Shown: positions 34,993-43,931, counted from the first letter of the stretch. The stretch is 64,000 nt of DNA from Chitinophaga filiformis (GCF_021646545.1 NZ_JAKIRP010000009.1:1-64000), one strand, 5' to 3'. Notes: generated from the sequence alone by a model not told the origin. Numbers and translations: made by a program.

Positions 34993-35890
34993 GCCGTGGT
35001 GATTTAGCGGGTTGCGGTTTCCGGTTCTCGTTATACTTTATGTCGGTTATCTTCAGCAGGAACCAGGTAAACCTGCCACTTTTGAGCAGCCATGTTACCT
35101 GTAACCGATCTGGTACACGTATGCCTTCAAATAGCCGGTAAGCCCCCGGCCCTGTTTCCACCAGCCAGTCTTCCAATGTTGTCCGGCCTTTTGCCAGATA
35201 ATACCTTTTGGCTGTGAGGCTGATGAAATCTCCTTCCTCATTGAAGCGGAAGAGTGCCGATGCAGATATTCCTTTGTATGTAATGGTTGCCCATGCGGTT
35301 AACTCATCCACTTCTTTCCATCTGATATGATCATTCACAGCGGCATAAGGAAACCATACTGTTTCGGCAAGGTATCTCACCAAGCTACCCTGGTCAATGG
35401 CAGGCCCTTTCGCATTTACAATGGGTATTGCCGAAAGTAGGCTGATCAGCATATGACCTTTACCGTTTATGTAGTTGTCTTTACCTGCCAGGTGAAGGAA
35501 GGGAAACATTTTTACATTTGCCGCCCAGAGAAAGGCGGGAACCGTGGTACTGAATAATTGCTCCGCTTCAACAGGCATCCATTTGCCGTTATGGCTGGTC
35601 CTCATTTCTCCCTGCTGATGAAGGTGAACGGCTCCAACGAAGGCCCTGTTCAATACGCCGCTGCGTGCCAGCCATAACTTTATGACAGCAGGAAGGTGAT
35701 GTATAGATGCTTCCGTCAGTATAGCGGGGTATTGGGTGCAGTATTGAAGGAGCAATTTTTCACGATCTGCGTCCAGTAATTTATAGAAGCGCACATAATA
35801 ATAGCGGAGAATAAAGGCAAAAATAACGGCTATTGAAAGCCATATCCATCCTGATAACATAGTAGTGATTTTAGATGTGGTCTGGTACAA
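34979..35890 (-). CDS. DUF6544 family membrane-anchored protein
   Basis: 303 residues. One N-terminal membrane helix (IWLSIAVIFAFILRYYYV) then a beta-rich domain. The segments VHLHQQGEMRTSHNGKWMP, VPAFLWAANV and LVRYLAETVWFPYAAV match my memory of the DUF6544 family. Function unknown. Overlaps the upstream alcohol dehydrogenase gene by 20 bases. Confidence 0.65.
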   Translation of the reverse strand: MYQTTSKITTMLSGWIWLSIAVIFAFILRYYYVRFYKLLDADREKLLLQYCTQYPAILTEASIHHLPAVIKLWLARSGVLNRAFVGAVHLHQQGEMRTSHNGKWMPVEAEQLFSTTVPAFLWAANVKMFPFLHLAGKDNYINGKGHMLISLLSAIPIVNAKGPAIDQGSLVRYLAETVWFPYAAVNDHIRWKEVDELTAWATITYKGISASALFRFNEEGDFISLTAKRYYLAKGRTTLEDWLVETGPGAYRLFEGIRVPDRLQVTWLLKSGRFTWFLLKITDIKYNENRKPQPAKSPRHEYL

Positions 35891-36890
35891 GTACAGCTGC
35901 TCCCCTTATCAGTCCCTTACGCAAGTCATCCAGTGCATCATTCGCTTCAGAAAGTTTGTATTGTTGTATTGTTGTTGTAACCTTCGCTTCTGCGGCAGCT
36001 TTGAACAACAATTCGCCGTCTTTCCTCGTAAGGTTCGCCACAGATCTTATTGAACGTTCTTCCCAGAGAAGGCGGTAGGGAAACGATGGAATGTCACTCA
36101 TGTGTATACCTCCGCATATGATCTGCCCGCCCTTGTCCAGATGGGATAAGGCCGTGGGGATCAGTGAACCGACCGGTGCAAAAATGATGGCTGCATCCAG
36201 CTTCACCGGTGGCGCCTGGTCGGATGGGCCGGTCCACACGGCCCCCAGCTCTATGGCAAACATTTGTGCAAGCGTATCATCTCCACGGGTAAAGGCATAG
36301 ATGGACTTATGTTCATATTTTGCGATCTGTGTAATGATATGTGCTGCCGCTCCGAAACCATAAATACCTATGTGTTGTGCATGCTGATTGATCATCTGCC
36401 AGGAACGGTAGCCTATCAATCCTGCGCAAAGAAGAGGTGCTCCGGCAGCGGAGGCATAAACCGTTGGAAGGAGAAAGCAGTACCGTGCGCAGGCTGTTGT
36501 ATATTCTGCATATCCACCATTAATAGTATAGCCGGTGAAAAGGGCCTGTTCGCAAAGGTTTTCCTGCTCATGCAGACAGTATTTACATTTACCACAGGTA
36601 TATCCCAGCCAGGGAATTCCTACGATGTCTCCTGGCCTGAATTGGTCTGTTCGCGCACCATTCTGTACGACCATACCAACTATTTCGTGTCCTGGTATTA
36701 AAGGCAGTTTAGGGGATGGTAATTCGCCGTCTACAATATGAAGGTCCGTCCTGCACACACCGCATGCAATTACCCTGATCAATACCTGCCCTGGCGAGGG
36801 AATGGGTAAAGGTAGTTGCTGCAATTGCAGCGGTGAACGGGGTGTTTCCAGTACCATGGCCCGCATGGCGCCGGGTAATCCGTTAGTCAT
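35871..36890 (-). CDS. Zinc-dependent alcohol dehydrogenase (AdhA-like)
   Basis: 339 residues, MDR superfamily. Catalytic zinc ligands in ACGVCRTDLHI (Cys) and GHEIVG (His-Glu); the four structural-zinc cysteines are in CGKCKYCLHEQENLC. The nucleotide-binding loop is GFGAAAH, in place of the canonical GxGxxG. The family resembles propanol-preferring AdhP/AdhA enzymes. Substrate not assignable. Overlaps the upstream ADH by 8 bases. Confidence 0.85.
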   Translation of the reverse strand: MTNGLPGAMRAMVLETPRSPLQLQQLPLPIPSPGQVLIRVIACGVCRTDLHIVDGELPSPKLPLIPGHEIVGMVVQNGARTDQFRPGDIVGIPWLGYTCGKCKYCLHEQENLCEQALFTGYTINGGYAEYTTACARYCFLLPTVYASAAGAPLLCAGLIGYRSWQMINQHAQHIGIYGFGAAAHIITQIAKYEHKSIYAFTRGDDTLAQMFAIELGAVWTGPSDQAPPVKLDAAIIFAPVGSLIPTALSHLDKGGQIICGGIHMSDIPSFPYRLLWEERSIRSVANLTRKDGELLFKAAAEAKVTTTIQQYKLSEANDALDDLRKGLIRGAAVLVPDHI

Positions 36891-37923
36891 TGGACAATAT
36901 TACTTTAAGTGATTTCTCTTTCTCTGCCTGTCCGAACGTTTCATATGCCTGCATGATATCTGTCAACCTGAAGCGGTGTGTAATAAGCTTTAAGGGATCC
37001 AGTTTTTCGGATACGACTGTTTTCAATAATAGAGGCGTCGTAACTGTATCTACCAGCCTGGTAGTAATGATGATATTCTTTGCCCAGAGATCTTCCAGGT
37101 GAAGGGCGGCCGGTTTCCCGTGCACCCCCACGTTGGCTACGCAGCCGCCGGGAGCGACGATAGCGGTACACAGCTCGAAAGTGGCAGGAACCCCTACCGC
37201 TTCAATAGCTGTATCTACACCACGGTTGCCCGTAATGGCCATGACCCGTTCTACAGTGTTTTCTTTAGAACTGTTGATGGTATGAGTAGCGCCAAATTGC
37301 TTAGATACTTCTAACCTGTTATCGTCCAGATCTATCATGATAATAGCACCGGGTGAGTAAAACTCCGCTGTCAATAGCGATGCCAGGCCGATAGGACCGG
37401 AACCTACTATAGCCACTGTACAGCCAGGCTGTACCCGGCCGTTCAGTACGCCGCATTCATAACCGGTAGGTAGTATGTCGCTGAGCATTACCAGGGCTTC
37501 TTCATTCGCGCCGGGTGGTATATGATAAAGACTGGTGTCTGCGTAAGGAATTCGAACATATTCAGCCTGTGTGCCATCTATCAGGTGCCCTAATACCCAT
37601 CCTCCGTTTTCGCAATGGGAATACATGCCTTTCCTGCAGTATTCGCATTTGCCACAGGAGGTGATACATGAGATTAAGACATGATCGCCCTTTTTGAAGT
37701 TTGTGACACTGCTACCTGTTTCTTCGATTACGCCTACGCCTTCATGGCCAAGGATGCGGCCATCAGTTACTTCCGGAACATCACCTTTCAGAATGTGCAG
37801 ATCGGTGCCACAGATGGTCGTTTTGAGGATCCTGACAATGGCATCAGTAGGGGCTGCTAATACGGGTTTGGGTTTTTCTTCAAATGATTTCTGGCCGGGG
37901 CCGTGATATACCAGTGCTTTCAT
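36883..37923 (-). CDS. Zinc-dependent alcohol dehydrogenase
   Basis: 346 residues from MKALVYHGPGQKSFEEKP (37923). Catalytic zinc: TTICGTDLHI (Cys), GHEGVGVIEE; structural zinc CGKCEYCRKGMYSHC; Rossmann motif GSGPIGLA. It resembles the NAD-dependent sorbitol/threonine/isopropanol-type dehydrogenases. First gene of the ADH-ADH-DUF6544-LOG-ATPase operon. A -7-like element (TTAATTTG on the minus strand, 37940-37947) lies 17 bases upstream, 50.5 bp from the centre of the palindrome at 37991-38004. Confidence 0.87.
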   Translation of the reverse strand: MKALVYHGPGQKSFEEKPKPVLAAPTDAIVRILKTTICGTDLHILKGDVPEVTDGRILGHEGVGVIEETGSSVTNFKKGDHVLISCITSCGKCEYCRKGMYSHCENGGWVLGHLIDGTQAEYVRIPYADTSLYHIPPGANEEALVMLSDILPTGYECGVLNGRVQPGCTVAIVGSGPIGLASLLTAEFYSPGAIIMIDLDDNRLEVSKQFGATHTINSSKENTVERVMAITGNRGVDTAIEAVGVPATFELCTAIVAPGGCVANVGVHGKPAALHLEDLWAKNIIITTRLVDTVTTPLLLKTVVSEKLDPLKLITHRFRLTDIMQAYETFGQAEKEKSLKVILSND

Positions 37924-37990
37924 ATTTGTCTTTTTATGCCAAATTAAGAGATATGCATCTGTGCGGAAATGATGAAAGATAATATAACCG

Positions 37991-38034
37991 ATGATCTTCA
38001 TCATTGTCCTGCCCGTATAAATACAGTCTATTTG
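37991..38034 (+). promoter_or_regulatory. CRP/FNR-like palindrome plus -7 element for the NimA-like gene
   Basis: ATGATCTTCATCAT (37991-38004) is a perfect inverted repeat around the core TGAT-N4-ATCA. The -7-like element TCTATTTG (38027-38034; 5 of 6 fixed bases) begins 29.5 bp from the palindrome centre, putting the site near -41.5. The same palindrome could serve the divergent ADH operon from a more distant position. Confidence 0.6.
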
Positions 38035-38065
38035 TATTGGTTATTTATTTTTCACATTTAAACCC

Positions 38066-38533
38066 ATGTATATGTTGGGTACACTTTCGCAACGGGAGAT
38101 CGACGAGCTACTGAGCAGGAACGTGACCGGCCGGATCGGTTGCCATGATGGAGACCGTGTCTACGTTGTACCGGTCAGTTATGCTTATAATGAAAAGTAC
38201 ATCATTGTCCACTCCAGGGAGGGGCTAAAGATATCGATGATGCGCAGGAACCCTAAAGTGTGTTTCGAGGTGGATGAAATCTACGATGCCGGCAACTGGA
38301 AGAGTGTCATTGCACAAGGCAGCTATGAAGAAATCACCGACGAAAGGGAGCGCTACTATGCAATGAAGTTTCTTGTAAGCCGTCTGAAACATCTGAAGGT
38401 AAGTGAGACGGCGAGGTTGCCTCAGGTGGCGCATGAAAGCGCGGGCGATGAAGATGTGCCGGTGGAATTACGTCCGGTCATCTACAGGATAAGGTTGGAT
38501 GAATTGACAGGACGGTATGAATCTTCCATCTGA
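38066..38533 (+). CDS. NimA-like pyridoxamine-5'-phosphate-oxidase-fold flavoprotein
   Basis: 155 residues. The split-barrel fold is indicated by LSRNVTGRIGCHDGDRVYVVPVSYAY and CFEVDEI with WKSVIAQGSYEEI. Family members bind FMN or related cofactors; NimA reduces nitroimidazoles, but most homologues are of unknown role in redox stress. A second ATG lies two codons in (38072). Controlled by the palindromic promoter just upstream. Confidence 0.8.
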   Translation: MYMLGTLSQREIDELLSRNVTGRIGCHDGDRVYVVPVSYAYNEKYIIVHSREGLKISMMRRNPKVCFEVDEIYDAGNWKSVIAQGSYEEITDERERYYAMKFLVSRLKHLKVSETARLPQVAHESAGDEDVPVELRPVIYRIRLDELTGRYESSI

Positions 38534-38588
38534 CAATATTGTAAACTGTTTGCTTCTAACACGATACACCTGGCCCTATTTAACAACA

Positions 38589-38612
38589 AAGGTCTGCTGA
38601 AAAGCAGACCTT
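38589..38612. terminator. Terminator hairpin between NimA-like and USP genes
   Basis: A perfect 10-bp stem AAGGTCTGCT / AGCAGACCTT with a GAAA tetraloop lies between two convergent genes. Only a weak T stretch follows on the plus strand. Confidence 0.7.
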
Positions 38613-38649
38613 GTCATTTTGGTGTTAACGACTATGTACTGTTATCTGT

Positions 38650-39471
38650 TTATCTATGCGCGATAAATACCGGAAATTGTTTTTCTGCTATAATATCTGA
38701 TGCAAAGCTTTGTCTGAATATCTGGGAAAAGCCGGAGCGACCGAATGCACCGCTTACAAGTATAGGGCTGTCCAGGTCAGCAATCCAGGTAGAGAAGTAG
38801 TCCCGCGGATTGACGTCCAGCTCATAAAAGGTCAGATCGCTGAAATGGCGGGCGGCCAGTTCCCTGATATAATCCTCATCAGGCATGCGTTTTCCTTCCC
38901 TTTTGCTTGCGTATACCAGTATGGTACTGGTTTTGCAAAGTTCAGGGAACAGGTATGCAAATTGTTTGATGGCATACACAGATGAACTGCTGCCATCATA
39001 GGCCAGTACTACGCTTTCCGGATAGTCAAATTTTTCAGGCGCTATGAGCACCGGGCACTCTGCATCATGCAGGGCATCCCGCAGATACTCATTAGGGTTC
39101 TCCAACCCCAGGTTCTCATAGAACCGTTGACTCCCCAGTATCATGAGGTCAGCATACCTGCTTTCTCTTTGTAGTTCAGGTAACGCAAATGAGCTGAAAT
39201 CTGTATGTACACGGTGCTCTATATTATGTTTGACACAATCTTCCTCAAACCTCGAAATATTGGCGGCAACAATATCCGCGTCGTAACTCTCTATCAGGGG
39301 GATGTACATTGAGCCGCCACCATGGGCATAACTCCAGGAGTTGGCAAAGTCTACCTGTGGTAGAAAAGCGCCGGTCAGCAGTATGGGTTCGTCTTCATTC
39401 ATTCTTTTCGCAAAGTCGAACGCGCCTTTAGAATAATGAGTGCCGTCAAATGATAATAGTATCTTTCTCAT
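38650..39471 (-). CDS. Universal stress protein, two-domain (copy 1)
   Basis: 273 residues from MRKILLSFDGTHYSKGAFDF (39471). Two tandem Usp folds: residues ~1-140 and ~145-273; the second holds VLAYDGSSSSVYAIKQF and the C-terminal GAFGRSGFSQIFRQS. The canonical ATP-binding G-2x-G-9x-G(S/T) is only partly kept (GAFGRSGFS). Cytosolic; role in survival under energy or redox stress inferred from family. Downstream of the DUF2892 gene by 44 bases and probably in one transcript with it. Confidence 0.88.
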   Translation of the reverse strand: MRKILLSFDGTHYSKGAFDFAKRMNEDEPILLTGAFLPQVDFANSWSYAHGGGSMYIPLIESYDADIVAANISRFEEDCVKHNIEHRVHTDFSSFALPELQRESRYADLMILGSQRFYENLGLENPNEYLRDALHDAECPVLIAPEKFDYPESVVLAYDGSSSSVYAIKQFAYLFPELCKTSTILVYASKREGKRMPDEDYIRELAARHFSDLTFYELDVNPRDYFSTWIADLDSPILVSGAFGRSGFSQIFRQSFASDIIAEKQFPVFIAHR

Positions 39472-39515
39472 AGCGATGTAGTTTTTAATGATAAGAGGGT
39501 ATTTATGTAAGAAGG

Positions 39516-39731
39516 TCAGGTATGAGAGTGATGCGTTCTGCAGGTACTGATCCCAAACAGGCCATACAAAGGGCAAACTGCCGCAACGCTTGTCACGATG
39601 AATACTGCTCCGGCGATCGTCATAGCGATAGCGGCAGTGCCGGTCACTATCTTGTTATAAACAAAGAAGAATGCTGTTAATGCGAGTACAACCCTGACGA
39701 TCCGGTCAAACTGGCCCATATTCTTTTTCAT
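39516..39731 (-). CDS. DUF2892 family small membrane protein
   Basis: 71 residues: MKKNMGQFDRIVRVVLAL, two transmembrane helices and the family ending CPLYGLFGIST. Homologous to the membrane part of rhodanese YgaP. No rhodanese domain is present here. Probably co-transcribed with the downstream USP gene. Confidence 0.85.
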   Translation of the reverse strand: MKKNMGQFDRIVRVVLALTAFFFVYNKIVTGTAAIAMTIAGAVFIVTSVAAVCPLYGLFGISTCRTHHSHT

Positions 39732-39754
39732 AATATAAATTTTAAGTGTTGAAC

Positions 39755-39797
39755 CAAAATTAGGTCATTGAAAACCGTGGACCAGTGACCTCGATCA
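39755..39797 (-). promoter_or_regulatory. CRP/FNR-like palindrome plus perfect -7 element for DUF2892-USP
   Basis: TGACCTCGATCA (39786-39797) is followed on the minus strand by TAATTTTG (39755-39762), a perfect TAnnTTTG. The distance from palindrome centre to the element is 29.5 bp, as at the NimA-like and FtsH promoters. Confidence 0.65.
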
Positions 39798-39864
39798 TCC
39801 GGGGGGATGATTATTATATGCCAATGGGATAATGACCGTTATTGAACAGCCGGGGTATTAGCAA

Positions 39865-39872
39865 TAGCTTTG
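39865..39872 (+). promoter_or_regulatory. -7 element TAGCTTTG of the membrane protein/PolX operon
   Basis: Perfect TAnnTTTG match 41 bases before the ATG at 39914. It starts 73.5 bp from the centre of the 39786 palindrome, exactly 44 bp further than the class II spacing (four helical turns). Confidence 0.5.
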
Positions 39873-39913
39873 AAACAGATTCTTTATTTCCCCAATTATA
39901 TAAATACCCGGTT

Positions 39914-40441
39914 ATGAGAGGCAATATATTTTCACAAGCTTATATGCTTTCTATTTTCATTGCAGTGCTGATCCTGTATATCAGTATCATCAAGCCTGTT
40001 TATGGCAGAATGTGCATGTCCCTGTTATTTCTTGGCGGCGCTGTCGTAAATACGGTTATTTCAATCTCTCATCCGCAGATCTACAGAACATATGCAGATG
40101 TTGCTGCCTTACCTGCATATGAGCGGTTCATTAACGGATATTTCAGCAGTCATATTACTGGTTTTGTACTGGCCATAGCAGCAGGACAGGCATTGATCGG
40201 GCTGGCGTTGTTATGGAAGGGATCATTGGAAAAGATCGCCCTGGGAGGAGCTGTTGTCTTTCTCCTGGCTATTGCCCCGCTGGGTGCCGGCGCATCTTTC
40301 CCCTGCACAGTAATATTAGCCATTGCCTGTTTGTTCCTGATGAGAGAGAAAAAGATCAGCCCCTGGCCACTGGCAATTTTGTCTATGACGGTATTGCGTA
40401 TTAAGTCATCTAAAAATACATCATCTTATGACCGTTATTAG
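39914..40441 (+). CDS. Hypothetical integral membrane protein
   Basis: 175 residues from MRGNIFSQAYMLSIF (39914); an ATG at 39842 would start before the -7 element. Four or five hydrophobic helices (~8-28, ~33-50, ~77-100, ~107-140). No family recognised. Its 3' end overlaps the polymerase X gene by 14 bases. Confidence 0.65.
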   Translation: MRGNIFSQAYMLSIFIAVLILYISIIKPVYGRMCMSLLFLGGAVVNTVISISHPQIYRTYADVAALPAYERFINGYFSSHITGFVLAIAAGQALIGLALLWKGSLEKIALGGAVVFLLAIAPLGAGASFPCTVILAIACLFLMREKKISPWPLAILSMTVLRIKSSKNTSSYDRY

Positions 40442-42173
40442 TCCTGTAACGTCGTCACGCTGTAAAGAACAACTGGCCGAGATCTATCACCATATGTCTG
40501 CCTGTTACAGGTATCAGGGGCGTGCAACTGTGGCCAGGGCGTATGAAAAAATGGCCATCGAAGTAAGTAAGTTGAAAGATGAAATCAGTAGTTATCTACA
40601 CTCTTCCGGGAACCTGTTCCATATGCCCGACAACCTGTTGAAAGACCTGAACGAATTTACGACCACGGGTACTTTGAGAAAATATATGCGCCTCATTCAG
40701 AAGGTGCCTGTGGAACTGCTTGAGGTCCTGGAAGTAAAGGGATTTGGATCGAAACTGGTCAAAAAGCTCTATGAAGAAGTGAATATTACGACTATTGAGC
40801 AACTGAAAACTTTTATTCTGTCGGGTAGAATTAAACGGGTGAGAGGCATCAGTAATGCAAAGGTCGATGATCTGAAACGCAGTCTTAAGCTCTATAAATC
40901 GAAGGGTTCCCGTTTATTGTTATGGGACGCGATTCTGCAGGGAAATGAAATACTCCGTGTTATAAGGCTGATCCCGGAAGTGGAGGCGGCATCACTATCG
41001 GGCAGCCTGAGAAGAGGGGGCGAAACTGTAGGGGATATCGATATGGTGGTAAATGTGGCAGAAGAGGACAGAGAACGCTTTGTACAACATTTAACGGAGG
41101 TACCCCAGGTACAAAGGCTTGCGGCAGCAGGCAGGAGAAAGGTTTGTGCGGTGTTATACAATGATATCCAGCTCGATATCAGGATAGCGGGTGATAGTTC
41201 TTATGGAGCTGCCTTATTGTATTATACTGGTTCCCTGGAGCATGTGGGCCAGCTTAGTGAACGGGCGCAGAAGAAAGGATTTAATCTAACAGCTGATGGC
41301 CTTTTTGACATGGACACCGGCGCCCGGGTAGCCGGCCGCACCGAGGAAGAGATATATGGTCGCCTGGGTCTTTCCTATATTTCTCCTGAGCTGCGTGAGG
41401 GTGGCAGGGAAATATTCAGAGCAGCACGTAACATGCTGCCGGAACTGATCAATGTAAACCAGATCAGGGGCGATATGAGGATCCATAGCAGTTACGGGAA
41501 AGGAGAGGACGCTATCCCCTCGATTGCTCATTACGTACTGAATGCTTTCCCTCATTACGAATATATAGTTGTTTCCGACCAATTGCCGGCCGATATGTAC
41601 CACGCACAGTTTGCCGAGATTGACCGCGTAAATGAGATGATCGGATTCCCGTTTCTGAAGAAAGGAATGGTGGTGGACATTGCGGAAGACGGCAGCACAG
41701 GTATTCCCGATGAATTGATGCAAGAGGCAGATTGGGTAACCGCTGTCATTAACGAAGCAGATACGGAGCGCTACAAAAATAAACTGGTGCAGGCATGCGA
41801 GCATCCTTTTATCAACTGTATCGCCAATCCGACCGGAAGGATTATCGGGCAGCATGAACCGGGGCCACAGAACTGGTCACAGATATTCAAAAAGGCTTCT
41901 CTTACCGGCACAGCACTGGAGATTAACGCACAACCGCAACGTCTGGACCTTTCAGATCATCTTCTTAAGGGGGCGGTCGAAACAGGGGTGAAGATCGTTA
42001 TCAACAGCTGTGCACAGTTGTGCAGTCATTATGACTACATGCAGATGGGCGTTATCATGGCCCGCCGTGGATGGTGCAGGCGGGAAAGTGTGCTGAACAC
42101 GTTGCCCTGGGAAAGAGTTGAATCTTTTAAACGATCATACGCGGCAATCAATACGAAAGTAAAGCTTCACTAG
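40428..42173 (+). CDS. polX: DNA polymerase X family protein with a degenerate PHP domain
   Basis: 581 residues, the length of bacterial PolX. N-terminal helix-hairpin-helix segments (EVKGFGSKLVKKLYEE ~102-117; VRGISNAKVDDL ~138-149), then the Pol beta-type nucleotidyltransferase motif SGSLRRGGETVGDIDMVV with D203 and D205, and third Asp D250 in IQLDIRIA: all three catalytic carboxylates are present. The C-terminal PHP domain (~346-560) keeps the fold landmarks (PTGR, LEINAQPQRLDL), but nearly every metal ligand is changed: HxH is R351-I-H353, the DH of TDHS is D384-Q385, AHPTGR is ANPTGR and NTDAH is NSCAQ. Expected to be a gap-filling polymerase without the 3'-5' exonuclease seen in Bacillus PolX. 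Confidence 0.9.
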   Translation: MTVISPVTSSRCKEQLAEIYHHMSACYRYQGRATVARAYEKMAIEVSKLKDEISSYLHSSGNLFHMPDNLLKDLNEFTTTGTLRKYMRLIQKVPVELLEVLEVKGFGSKLVKKLYEEVNITTIEQLKTFILSGRIKRVRGISNAKVDDLKRSLKLYKSKGSRLLLWDAILQGNEILRVIRLIPEVEAASLSGSLRRGGETVGDIDMVVNVAEEDRERFVQHLTEVPQVQRLAAAGRRKVCAVLYNDIQLDIRIAGDSSYGAALLYYTGSLEHVGQLSERAQKKGFNLTADGLFDMDTGARVAGRTEEEIYGRLGLSYISPELREGGREIFRAARNMLPELINVNQIRGDMRIHSSYGKGEDAIPSIAHYVLNAFPHYEYIVVSDQLPADMYHAQFAEIDRVNEMIGFPFLKKGMVVDIAEDGSTGIPDELMQEADWVTAVINEADTERYKNKLVQACEHPFINCIANPTGRIIGQHEPGPQNWSQIFKKASLTGTALEINAQPQRLDLSDHLLKGAVETGVKIVINSCAQLCSHYDYMQMGVIMARRGWCRRESVLNTLPWERVESFKRSYAAINTKVKLH

Positions 42174-42183
42174 GAGATATTCC

Positions 42184-42195
42184 TGATAACGATTA
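42184..42195 (+). promoter_or_regulatory. Possible weaker CRP/FNR-like site before USP copy 2
   Basis: TGATAACGATTA differs from TGAT-N4-ATCA by one base. No -7 element is found 28-30 bp downstream, so this one is less convincing than the others; the USP may be read through from polX. Confidence 0.25.
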
Positions 42196-42226
42196 TTATT
42201 TAACACAATTAAACTGATGTTTTTCC

Positions 42227-43066
42227 ATGAAAAAGATATTATATGTAACGGACGTAGTAAAGCTGGAGCCATCGACGCTCGATTTTGCCTGCTTCCTGTG
42301 TAATCTTTCCCATTCAAAACTGACAGGCATCTTCCTTGAAAATCTAACAAACGAATCGAGGCCCGTAAAGATGTTAAAGGAAACCGCAATGGAAGGAGGT
42401 ATTAACGTGCAGACATCGAATGTGGAAGAATTAAAAGAACAATGTATGGCCGATAATATCCAGTTGTTCAAAAATAGTTGTGAAAGGCGTGGTGTAACAG
42501 GTATTGTTCACCGCGACATGGGGGTACCGCTGGATGATGTTGTTACTGAAAGCAGGTATGCTGATCTCTTGCTGATAGATGCTTCCACATCCTTCTCCGT
42601 AACGAAGGAAAGCGTTCCCACACGTTTTGTAACAGATGTACTGGCAGATGCAGAGTGCCCGGTGGTTATCCTTCCGGAGAGCTTTGAAAGCCTGAAGAAG
42701 ATCGTATTTACTTATGATGGACGGGGCTCATCTGTGTTTGCGATTAAACAATTTACCTATCTGTTTCCCGAGTTAAAGGAGCATCCGGTAGTGGTGATTA
42801 CCGTTATGGAAGACAGGAATAGACCTTCCCCGGAAGAAAGATATAAGTTAAAAGAATGGTTGCATGATCATTACAGTGATGTAGATTTCATCGTCATGGA
42901 CGGTAATGTAAAAACTGGCCTGTTAGACAGCCTGCTATTGCGCAATAAGGACTTTATCGTTATGGGCGCTTATGGCCGGAATGCTTTTTCGACACTTTTT
43001 ACGCCAAGCCATGCTGCTCCCATACTCAAACTGGTAGCACAACCTGTATTTATTGCTCATCAGTAA
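42227..43066 (+). CDS. Universal stress protein, two-domain (copy 2)
   Basis: 279 residues, tandem Usp folds (VTDVVKLEPSTLDFACFLC at the start; VFTYDGRGSSVFAIKQFTYL in domain 2). C-terminal GAYGRNAFSTLFTPSHA is the remnant of the ATP-binding loop. It precedes copy 3 by 18 bases and the PEP synthase and ATPase genes follow, making a four-gene operon on the plus strand. Confidence 0.88.
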   Translation: MKKILYVTDVVKLEPSTLDFACFLCNLSHSKLTGIFLENLTNESRPVKMLKETAMEGGINVQTSNVEELKEQCMADNIQLFKNSCERRGVTGIVHRDMGVPLDDVVTESRYADLLLIDASTSFSVTKESVPTRFVTDVLADAECPVVILPESFESLKKIVFTYDGRGSSVFAIKQFTYLFPELKEHPVVVITVMEDRNRPSPEERYKLKEWLHDHYSDVDFIVMDGNVKTGLLDSLLLRNKDFIVMGAYGRNAFSTLFTPSHAAPILKLVAQPVFIAHQ

Positions 43067-43084
43067 ACCTTCAACATTCTTCAT

Positions 43085-43921
43085 ATGAAAAAAATTATTG
43101 CCGCATTTGATGGTCTTAAATTTTCGGAAAGCACATTATCATACACTATTACTATTGGAGAACAGAACAAATGTCATATTGTGGGTGTTTTTCTGAATGA
43201 TATGACCTATTACAGCCGTAATCCTTACAAGGTGCTGATTGAGGCTGACAACAATATTTCTACACTGGAAGAACTGGGTGTGGAAGATACCACAACAAGA
43301 GAGAAGGCTGTACAGAAGTTTAGTACCGCCTGTAGTGAGGCAGGACTGACCTACAGTGTACATAAAGACAAAAACACCGCATTGCTGGAATTGCTGCATG
43401 AAAGTACCTATGCCGACCTGGTTATTATAGATGCAAGCGAAACGTTCAACCGTTACACAGAAGACCTGCCCACCCGATTCATCAGGGACTTTCTGGCGGA
43501 TGTGCAATGTCCGGTACTGCTGGTACCTAAATTTTACGTACCCATCAGAAAGTCCATTCTGTTGTACGATGGACAGCCTTCTTCAGTTTATGCCATCAAG
43601 ATGTTCGGTTATCTGCTGCCGGTGCTGAATGCATTACCTGCTGAGGTGATCACAGTGAAAGGTCATGACGAAGATCTTCATGTGCCTGACAACAGGTTGA
43701 TGAAAGAGTTTATGAAACGGCATCATCCCAACGCGGAATATACCGTACTGAGAGGGGTTCCCGACGAAGAAATCCTTTCACGTCTGAGGAGCGAAGATGC
43801 CAGGGCTGTTGTAGTGGCTGGTGCATACCGGAGAAGCGTTGTTTCAAGATTGTTCAGGGCCAGCATGGCAGATGTGCTGATGCGGGAGATAAAATGGCCG
43901 CTGTTTATTGCTCACCAGTAA
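43085..43921 (+). CDS. Universal stress protein, two-domain (copy 3)
   Basis: 278 residues with the same two-domain plan (IIAAFDGLKFSESTLSYT; ILLYDGQPSSVYAIKMFGYL; GAYRRSVVSRLFRASMA). The glycine loop is altered to GAYRRS, so ATP binding by this copy is doubtful. Eleven bases upstream of the PEP synthase start. Confidence 0.87.
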   Translation: MKKIIAAFDGLKFSESTLSYTITIGEQNKCHIVGVFLNDMTYYSRNPYKVLIEADNNISTLEELGVEDTTTREKAVQKFSTACSEAGLTYSVHKDKNTALLELLHESTYADLVIIDASETFNRYTEDLPTRFIRDFLADVQCPVLLVPKFYVPIRKSILLYDGQPSSVYAIKMFGYLLPVLNALPAEVITVKGHDEDLHVPDNRLMKEFMKRHHPNAEYTVLRGVPDEEILSRLRSEDARAVVVAGAYRRSVVSRLFRASMADVLMREIKWPLFIAHQ

Positions 43922-43931
43922 AAAGTGCATA

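Noticed and set aside
39801..39818. ATCATCC-GGGG-GGATGAT-type inverted repeat near 39795-39812 as a further regulator site
   Set aside because: Half-sites face outward relative to TGAY-N4-RTCA and it overlaps the accepted site; it may merely be a small hairpin.
39831..39843. AATGAC-C-GTTATT palindrome upstream of the membrane protein/polX operon
   Set aside because: The half-site spacing is three bases shorter than in the accepted sites, so it does not fit the same dimer geometry.
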